Under the pieces are notes generated by a model. That model was not told the DNA's origin and did no database searches. It saw nothing but the letters and a program-made list of their open reading frames with translations. Source: Calycina herbarum (Eukaryota; Ascomycota; Leotiomycetes; Helotiales; Pezizellaceae). Taken from it: a stretch of DNA of 64,000 bases. Made by a program: the position numbers and the translations under genes. The DNA is taken from contig LLEY01000140.1 in NCBI GenBank assembly GCA_001414485.1, forward strand, positions 62,001 to 126,000, written 5' to 3'. This document shows, in pieces, positions 56,445 to 64,000 of the stretch. Each line of letters opens with the position of its first letter. Position 1 is the first letter of the stretch.

Positions 56445-57560
56445 CTACCTGCTCTGCACAAAGTAATCAATCAGATTCCCCAGTTCTTGAACATCTTTTA
56501 TTGTCAACGGGAACATTTGGAGTTCCAGTATCTACTATCAATGAAGACTCTCCACAACCATGGGCGAATGCTGCCCTTGATTCGAGACCAACCAGTCCGT
56601 AGGTTTATCAATTCATCCCTAAAATGACATGGCTGATCGGCTCTTTTTTTCTCTAGAAACCCTGCCAACTTTGGTGTGGAAACTATAAGTGCGACGAAGA
56701 GTGGACAGCCAATTATCTAACACCAGTTTGGTTTTACTTCAGCAAACGACCAAGCCAACAATGAAGTGCTTGAAATATCACCACCTTTGCTTGAGGCTGT
56801 GAACAAGATTGTTGATAGTTCATCCTGTAAAGTTACCAAGAGGGATAGCAAAGCGAACCACCTTGAAGCAACGAGATCACACATCGAAACTCGTGCTGAT
56901 GATACTATAATTAACGAACTCGTGGTCGACAATTGCCTTTCAGGCTGGGTTACCGACGCCCTTGGCCAGATAGTCAACGACCTATCCGGTGCTTTAGGCG
57001 GCGCTATTCCCGGACGAAACGAAGACGTCGGTCTTTGGGAGGATTTTATCCCTACCATCTCAGCTGGCTTTTCCATGGCATATTCTGCTTTCGACACGAT
57101 GGAGTTTTTCGATTGGGTAAGCCATGCTCTCACATATATCTCCCTCGTCCGTTGGCTAACTTCTTGTCTTTAATTTAGGTTCAACCTGGTCACCAACGAT
57201 TCACAGTTGGAGTATTGGGCGTTCTAATGATCGTCCACGCCAGAAACATACAAATCTAAAATCTACTCGTATTGAACAGATGGTTAAATGCTGTGTAGAA
57301 GCAATTATTCATCAATTGTGATGTAGACTGGGACTAAATCCAGGTTAATTTGCTGGCATTCAAGCTCTCTGCTACCAGAGCCGCTTACACTGTCTTAATC
57401 GAGCAAATGCTAATGAACCCCAACTACGTTAACGAACTGGTTATACAGGACTGTATCCTAGGCGGTATCCCATAAAATGCTGGTGCCGCTGCAGCCTCTT
57501 AGAACCTCTTTCAAGTTTGGTCGTCGACCTACCCTAAAAGGGGTAGTCGCCTATCTTCCT
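56445..57560 (+). pseudogene. 5'-truncated fragment resembling class V chitinase C-terminal region
   Basis: Phase-compatible exons: 56445-56598, 56657-56688, 56743-57116 and 57179-57259. They encode ISPPLLEAVNKIVDSSSCKV, NELVVDNCLSGWVTDALGQI, GLWEDFIPTISAGFSMAYSA and FDTMEFFDW, then VQPGHQRFTVGVLGVL before a TAA. Beyond it the same protein type continues with in-frame stops (SATRAAYTVLIEQM, ELVIQDCILGGIP-stop-NAGAAAAS-stop-NLFQVWSS), so decay is clear. From memory this resembles the long region behind the GH18 domain of LysM-containing class V chitinases. No GH18 or LysM sequence remains upstream, so the fragment is 5'-truncated. Family assignment is tentative; pseudogene status is firmer. 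Confidence 0.5.
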
Positions 57561-58399
57561 TTATCGAGTTAATAATATTCGTGGGATTTCTATTTCCTTA
57601 GATCGTTCGATGAACCGCGTATAACTGTTTCTCTTATACGAAGTTAACATACGCTGTCTGAATTTCTTTCTGGTTCGATAAATTGATTAACTATATTATC
57701 TTTGTTTTTTGCCTTTCTTTTACGTTTTGGCTTTGGCAGAGGTTCGTCCTTACGCCTGTTTCAAAGATTTGTCGGCGTTCTCCTTATTTCTCGATACCTA
57801 GATACATCGTACACATTTTTATTCTTTACGCTCACCAAAATAAAAAGATTAATAATTGACATCAAGTAAAGCGACTCAGTTACTCATTTTCGTGTTTTCT
57901 GCCATTTTGCTGGGGACCAAGTTTGCCCTTCGGGATATGTGATCATTGGAGGAACATTGCTTTACATCGGGGTCGACAAACAGGCTAAATCATTCTTCAT
58001 GGCCGCCAGCAACATCTAATGGATTAAGGGGGGGATTTTGAGAATCTTTCACCTCAAGAGGCCATCGTAGCAGCTGCATGCAATAGGGCTCAGCAAGGAC
58101 GCTATTAACCGAGGATTTTCTTCAAAAGTTTCAGCTTCTTTTTTCGTTACACGGTCACATTACTTTAGCGGTGGATTTGAGAGTAAGTGGTTGGAGGTCT
58201 CTGCTTTTATTCTTTTGTTAGCCTGGCTTACTTATAGTTTTGGCTTGTACATTCTCTTTTCGGCTGGTGTCACTATTTCCTAGGTTCCCTTGGGACTTGT
58301 TCAAAGAACAAGAACAGCAGAACCCAACAACATCTTGTCAGAAAGATGAAAATGCTGTGAGTTTTAAATCCAACTTCTACAATAACATTAACTGAGATG
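57561..58399. other. degraded interval between pseudogene fragments
   Basis: 840 bp with no readable frame. It is AT-rich and contains poly-T tracts. It probably represents decayed central parts of the locus represented on both sides. Confidence 0.35.
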
Positions 58400-59800
58400 A
58401 AAATAGCCGGCGTGCCCTGAAGATGACCGCCATGGGGAGAATGGAAAATACACTACCGATACAAACAAAGGTTGTCAATGCTGGCCTCTCTACCGAGCTG
58501 CTGGAGGCAGACATTTCGACGACAACTACGCAATGAGCCAACTTTCAATGCTCACTGCGGCTGCTATACCCAAGCCTGGGAGCCCAAATGTAATGGAGTC
58601 GGAACACAGAGGAACATATTTCGCGACTCCGGCCTCGAAGCTATAACCTCATTCTGCGATTATCAAACCCTCAAAGTGAGCATCCACCCCGTTCTCTTCG
58701 GGAACCCCCAATACGTCAAAGATTTCGTCGAAGGGCGCAACGCGCTCCAAGTCAAACTCAACTTTGGAATGTTGATAGGTACGGTGATATCTGTTATATC
58801 AAGCCACTTAAGGAGATATCGGTATGCCCGTCGGGCATGCCGAGGAAGAGTTTTTCGGTAAATAGATGCGGCAATTGCTACTGCAAAGTTGTATATATAA
58901 TGTGCCTTCTGCTCTTGTAGAGCAAGGCATGGAATTCAAGTCTTTTACTCTTGCCCTCTGAAGTGCAGCATTGCAACATGGAACAAATCAAGAAATCCAC
59001 GACGCAGATTGTATGATGTTTTTGAACCAGATGCTGGATGCTTGTGACGGCAATAATCCGGATAACCCCGCAAATCTCAAGTATGGTGGGAGTATCGATT
59101 ATCCCAGTAGTGCCTCGTTTGAGATTGTACCGATCGCTATGAATGATCTCAACTGCAACAATTATCCTTTCAAGAAGTGGGTCGACGCCAATGTCATGAT
59201 TGAATCCATACGGGATTTTTGCAAGTCGAATCTCGCTGGGAAACGAGGCGATAGATTTAACCAAAGTTACAACTCCGGCAAAAACAACGGCCTTGACTTG
59301 ACAGCCTCCTTCTACAGGGACTATTCGACTTCCGCCGAGGACTGCATCAACCAATTTGAGAAAGCAGTTCATAACTGTGACCACGGCGATACTGTGAACA
59401 ATCCTCTCGACCACAAATTTGGCTGAACTTATACCAATGATCACGGTGTTGTGTACACTCTGGAGCCCAAATCCTCAGAATCGAAACCCTTCCCCCCAAA
59501 GAATAGCAAGAATCCCGTCTGCGCCCCGGATGGAATTGGTGCCAGCGTAGACGACTGGACAAAGGGAGGATGAATTCTGTCAAGATGGAAAAAAATTCTA
59601 TAGCGTGGAATATGGATATAGGAAGGGGAAGCGACTTCGTTTCTCAGCAACAAATGTAGTAGATCCTGGTGCAGTTTATGGGAAAGGACCTTCCGTTTGC
59701 AGTGCTTCCCCCGACTTCACGCCCGGTAAGATTCGAAAAGATGACTGTCTGTATGCGATACAGAAGTTGGCTAGTGCTTGTAAGTTTGATCCTTCATGAA
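58400..59800 (+). pseudogene. decayed Cys-rich secreted protein, probable 3' part of the same locus
   Basis: Readable pieces are CPEDDRHGENGKYTTDTNKG and YRAAGGRHFDDNYAMSQLSM (about 58415-58540), then a frame change to SFCDYQTLKVSIHP. From 58971 come HDADCMMFLNQMLDACDGNN and PANLKYGGSIDYP, and later EDCINQFEKAVHNCD and NNPLDHKFG. A TGA at 59424-59426 is followed in frame by TYTNDHGVVYTLEP, and a one-base slip near 59568 precedes EDEFCQDGKKFYSVEYGYRK. Two units of the type CDG..P.NP...K(F/Y)GG are internal repeats, as I recall from the far C-terminus of class V chitinases. At least two stops and two frameshifts show it is non-functional. Confidence 0.5.
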
Positions 59801-60736
59801 TTTCCGAGAAAGAGGAAATACTGACAGGGTCTCTAGGCAAAGATAACAGTGCGAAGTACATTTTTTCACTGTGTTGAGTGGTCTCTTGACACCCTAAAAT
59901 AGGCGAGAGTTTAGGTCATCGGTTTACGAATATGGTTTTGATCAAGAAGGGTAAGATGAAGTTGAGGACAATGAGAAAGACGATCTGAGAAGGATGAGTG
60001 GAAGAATTGGCAAGTAGATGTCTTGGTTTTTGAAAGTGTACCCGTGCAGTCTTGGAGCGTCATACTACATTGGCTCTGAAGGACTTATGTTAAGGATTTA
60101 AGATAACGATTCGTATACTCCGCGTGAAATTAAAATGGAAGATTGAACTGTTTCCCATCCATCCCCACACGTATGCCGATTATCCTCTTTTCAACTCCCA
60201 CGTTTCTCCTCTTCCCATTCTCCACTTGCTGTGCCGCTCGCTTCTCGTTTAGTGCCAAGAATTTACGTAGTTTTCCCTCGTACCACCATTCAAGTGAGCA
60301 ATACGTCCGTATGCACTGATATCGGTCATAAAAGCAGCTAAGTCCTAGATTGATACGCCCGTACTATATCGCCGATGGAGTTCTGTATGGTTCATCGGAA
60401 TTGTAACCCTACTAGCGCTGATATATCTTCTCTCCGACGGAGTTTATCCCCTGCAGCTATCGATGTGAGTCACCCGGTGTATATGCTTAACCATTTCTCT
60501 GGAATGAAATTCCACCAAGTCGACCGAAATCAGCATGGACTTCGTAAATGTGAGATATACCCATGATGTTAGCAAGTGGGAGCCGGATTCTGGAGAGTAT
60601 CGAAGCTGTGTGTTCAGAGGTTGAGTATGAGATGAAATAGATATAAAGTGCTCGTTGATAACCTGAACTTTTCTTTTCAATCCTGACATCAAACACTTCT
60701 CATCCATCAAATATCATCTCATCATCACCACCCATC
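59801..60736. other. intergenic, promoter of the DJ-1-like gene
   Basis: No supported gene. The last 60 bp form a typical CATCATCTCATCATCACC leader ahead of ATG 60737. Confidence 0.4.
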
Positions 60737-61506
60737 ATGGCACCAAAACTTCTCATCGTTCTTACTTCCCACGCCAAAATTGCTGGGACCGATTTCCCTA
60801 CTGGCTGGTGGCTTCCTGAATTTGCCCATCCATTTTACAAACTCAAACCTCATTTCGATCTCACTATCGCATCTCCAGACGGCGGAGAATCGCCGCTTAA
60901 TCCTTGGTGTGCTGATTTATACAAGGAAGATGTCGAGTCGATGAAATTCTTGAAGGAGGAGGAAGTGTGGTGGAAGAATACAGAGAAACTTGAAAGTTTC
61001 TTGGGGAAATCGGGGGATTTCGAGGGTGTTTATTTTGTTGGTGGTCATGGTCGTAAGTCCCACCCATATCCTCAGACATCAGACTTTTAGGTTATATCTC
61101 CAGTATTGACTTATGCTTCTATCCAGCAATGTTCGATCTCCCAACCGACCCTCAATCCCAGCAACTCATCCGCGAATTCTATGAAGCAGGCAAAGTTGTT
61201 TCGGCGGTTTGTCACGGACCAGCTGTATTCCTCCATGTGAAGCTTTCAGATGGAACACTACTTATTGCCAATCAAGCAGTCACTGGCTTATCAGATGCGG
61301 AAGAATTGCCGCAATCGGCTGAGGTGATGCCTTTTTCGCTTGAGGAGGAATTGCAAAAGGCTTCTGGTGGGAAATATGAGTGTGCTCCCAAGCCTGAGGA
61401 GGCTTTTGTTGTGGTTAGTGGGAAGGATGGGAAGTTGATTACGGGGCAGAATCCGGCTAGTGCGGCGGGAATTGCTGAGGCTGTTAGGAAAGCTGTTTTG
61501 GGTTGA
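60737..61506 (+). CDS. DJ-1/PfpI family protein, Hsp31-like glyoxalase III (231 aa)
   Basis: Exons 60737-61052 and 61127-61506, with a 74-nt intron (GTAAGT...ATCCAG). The N-terminus, KLLIVLTSHAKIAGTDFPTG, places the acidic catalytic residue in WWLPEFAHPF (Glu28). The nucleophile elbow is VSAVCHGPA (Cys134, His135). Other hallmarks are IASPDGGESPLNP, VYFVGGHGPMFDL, VTGLSDAEE and LITGQNPASA. The Glu-Cys-His geometry and length match yeast Hsp31 (237 aa). Hsp31 proteins convert methylglyoxal to D-lactate without glutathione and act as stress chaperones. It is intact. Confidence 0.95.
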
Positions 61507-62302
61507 TTTCTTGGTTGAGGGTGTTAGGAATTGAGCTGCTTGGTGATAATTTGAGATGCTCTGAATATTATGATCGAGTTCGATATTACTGATCGGATCC
61601 TTCTACAGGCTACTTAGCCATCATAATCTTACCACAGAATATCTTAATGCCTGGCTGTCTTGATAGAACGTTGACAACACTCATGATTCCGTGTCTCCAC
61701 AGCCGTATTTTTGGAATGTATCGTTTCAGGCTTTGATTGGATTGTGTTGGTTTGGTCACGTTGCCCCCGCCCCCCGCCCCCGTAAGAGGAATCGATTGAA
61801 AAAACCAGTTTCTTAGTCTCAATTTCAAAAAACTTTGACACTGGTATAAAAGTGAACCCTATCCTCCAATCTCGATTGTAGCTGGACTACGTAAAAAGTT
61901 CAAGGTAAAAACTCTGTTATCCGCCCTGCACATCGCGCTTAGCTAAAGACGCCACCAGATAAGAATCGCAAAAATAGCTCGGGAGTGAAGGCTTATTTGG
62001 TAACAAGAATATTTGTTTTTGTGGCATGAGTTGAATCAGGAGGAAAATAAAAAACACAATACTTCTCAACGCCAAAAGACACGACCTCTATCCCAAACGC
62101 ATTTTCCAACAAGTGACAAACAACGAGATCATAATATACATAAGCAAGACACCGAATTTAAACTTGGGGTCTGTGATCTTTGCGATCTGCAAGACCTGCA
62201 TCATAGCACATTGAATTTGGCATTTCCCCCATCCTCAACTCCTTGAGACAGGAGGCATCGACCTACCATCAAACCCAGGAAACTGGCCTGGCAGTTCGAA
62301 AT
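61507..62302. other. intergenic, convergent 3' region
   Basis: About 800 bp. It contains CCCCCGCCCCCCGCCCCCG at about 61766-61785, an unusually pure C/G microsatellite. No coding sequence is supported. Confidence 0.4.
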
Positions 62303-63942
62303 CTAGGAAGGGCTTCTTTTTTCGGCTTTTTTAAACGGTGATCCTGAGACTGATGAGAGTGGTGTGGATCTGGAGCTTTGGGTTTGCGGTGTACTTGACT
62401 CTACAAAGTCGTTTTCTGGGAAAGTTTCCTCAAGCTCGGGGGTATGTACTCGTGTTCTTCCTTCTATAATTAGTGTTCCTGGATTGTCCTCAGACTTCAT
62501 CTTTTTGAAACTTTGGCTCCTTTCCGTTCGAAGTAAACTAGATAACTTCAACAAGATATCTTCCGAAGCTTGGTCAAGTTTTACAATGTGGCGGTGTTTG
62601 AAGCTAGTTAAATCCGGAATAGTCCAATTACTCCAGAAGGTTCCATGCGCACCTGAAACTTCGTATTCAGGAAGTAGAAAAAGATGGCATGAGCCACATG
62701 TATACTTGCTGCATCCCATCATTCGTTTCACATTGCGTACATTCGTCTTGTTGGCATCCAAAGCGTATACCATGAGCTTCATCTCCGCATGGACTCCATA
62801 TTTCAGGTCCCGCTTGCTCTTGAAAGTTTGAAATCTTGTTCTCAGTGAGTCTACCGTATGGTCCTTCCACTCATTATCACTGGGTTCGCGATACTTTCCA
62901 ATGTATCTCTGTATGGTATTAGTATCAAGATAAAACGGGTCACCATCATTTCCAATCTTTGGGTTGGTCTTTCATCCTCTCCAAGTGCTTGAAAAACCTC
63001 CTCCAAAGTCCAAGATCTCCAACCCCTCACTCCTTTTTTTCTGTCTCTCTGGGTGACTTCAAGGTTAACCAAGAAAACTCCCAAGTCTTGAAACTCTAAA
63101 ACCCTCTTTGCAGCCTCTACCATGACAATAAATTCACTTCTAAGACGTCCAAGATAAGATACGGGCTTCACGACGTCCTTTAACCCAGCGTCTCTCCAGC
63201 ACGGCTTGTGTTCGTTGCAACTTCGAAGATTATATGCTTCCATCAAAATCTTTTCTCAGGCTGCGACATATTCGTCGACATCAGTTGTTGAGCATACTAT
63301 TTCAGCACATTGTTTGATCATGGTTATACCATGATATAAATAACAGCCTGTTCTGCTAATTTGTGCAGAGCACAGGTCCTCTGTTGTAAAGGGTGTATTT
63401 CTGATTTCTTTGGCCCAGTGCTCCAATCGCAAGTCGTAGTAGTCTAACATGAAATACCAGAGGGATTCACTTGCGGTTGTCGAAACTGATCCTTGTATTG
63501 TCAGCTTAACACACGCATTTTACCCAAGGGATATCGCCGTTCAAATTGATTTCTTTCAAATATTGCTGAACCTTCTCAAAAAGGCTTTGTCGAACCGACC
63601 AAAAGTCCCGTTACGAGCGACTGAAAGTTGCCGTGGCGTAGCTGAATAACCTGGAATCTTATGGAAGAGGGTGGCTGATATAAATTTCGGATGCTGCTGG
63701 TTGTGGGAAAGATGGGCAAAATGCTCTAAAAAGAGCCTCCCGAGGCAATCATCGTTCAGATCTTCCACCAAGATATATTTGCCATCTCCATTACAATTTG
63801 AACCGGAAAGCTTGGAATGAGAGTCATCGATGTGCATATGTTCGCCCACCTGTTGTTGCATACAACCGAGTAGAGTTCTAAACTCGATAAGTTTCCGCGA
63901 ACCAAGCTCGGTAGAGAAACAGTATATATTTTTAATGGACAT
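62303..63942 (-). pseudogene. OTT_1508-like deaminase superfamily protein, disrupted
   Basis: The start is MSIKNIYCFSTELGSRKLIE (63942). After about 110 residues the frame slips by one base near 63590, continuing as SLFEKVQQYLKEINLNGDIP. A later segment, SESLWYFMLDYYDLRLEHWA, runs to a TGA at 63256-63258, and the same frame then continues EKILMEAYNLRSCNEHKP. Downstream is the deaminase core: YGVHAEMKLMVYAL (zinc His and catalytic Glu) and MGCSKYTCGSCHLFL (two zinc cysteines), the pattern of the fungal OTT_1508-like deaminases. A short intron with TACTAATAC and CATACAG precedes it. The tail is Ser/Thr/Pro-rich, ending at 62303. Active-site residues are intact, so inactivation looks recent. Some breaks could be missed introns. 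Confidence 0.6.
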
Positions 63943-64000
63943 TTTCCAGAAAATGTTGAACTGAGATGAAAGAAGATGAACAAGATTGATAAGAATAATT

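Noticed and set aside
60375..60710. Short ORFs on both strands upstream of the DJ-1-like gene
   Set aside because: No domain, poor starts, and they lie in the promoter region of an intact gene.

Overview
The window is filamentous ascomycete nuclear DNA. Genes are intron-rich, with short introns (about 35-255 nt) using GTRNGT-type donors, TACTAAC-like branch points and YAG acceptors. Product types (zuotin, MZM1, SLT11/ECM2, ERG6, a SesB/NB-ARC/TPR NLR, UstYa/DUF3328, an OTT_1508-like deaminase) and C-to-T decay of transposons at CpA, typical of repeat-induced point mutation (RIP), fit Pezizomycotina. A helotialean (Sclerotiniaceae-like) Leotiomycete is my guess and cannot be proved from the sequence alone. 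All exon joins were worked out by eye from splice signals and reading frame.

Layout. 1-7.7 kb: a gene desert with no convincing coding sequence. 7.7-13.7 kb: a frameshifted STAND N-terminal-domain gene, small hypothetical proteins, a tandem array of hairpins, and two copies of a TIR-bearing miniature element. 14.0-21.7 kb: a dense housekeeping block of ZUO1 (-), a coiled-coil protein (-), MZM1 (+), SLT11/ECM2 (-) and ERG6 (+), all apparently intact. 21.7-28 kb: non-coding DNA with duplicated TATA-like segments, a tRNA-like SINE candidate, a UstYa/DUF3328 pseudogene and a 796-bp Fot1/pogo-like element with TA target duplication. 28.0-29.6 kb: a cytochrome P450. 30.3-37.1 kb: a SesB-NB-ARC-TPR NLR with a one-base frameshift, next to an ankyrin-repeat gene. 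37.7-41.1 kb: a 1085-residue disordered, extremely acidic protein of unknown function.

41.7-44.4 kb: a 2,609-bp DNA transposon with about 43-bp TIRs (TGT...ACA), a 4-bp GATC target duplication and a RIP-degraded integrase-type transposase. It looks like a Ginger-type element and is the most unusual object here. Removing it leaves an open reading frame across the insertion point. 45-53.6 kb: intact genes for a Mid2-like membrane protein, a two-TM protein, a secreted CAP/PR-1 protein, a small basic protein and an inositol-polyphosphate 5-phosphatase-like protein. 54.3-59.9 kb: decayed secreted-protein genes (an M35-like metalloprotease that has lost its catalytic His, and what looks like the C-terminal part of a class V chitinase). 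60.7-61.5 kb: an intact DJ-1/Hsp31-like gene. 62.3-63.9 kb: a disrupted OTT_1508-like cytidine-deaminase-superfamily gene.

The contrast is between an intact core (14-22 kb) and flanks rich in broken NLR-like, secreted and deaminase genes and in transposon relics. This is the usual appearance of a fungal accessory region under RIP and rapid gene turnover.
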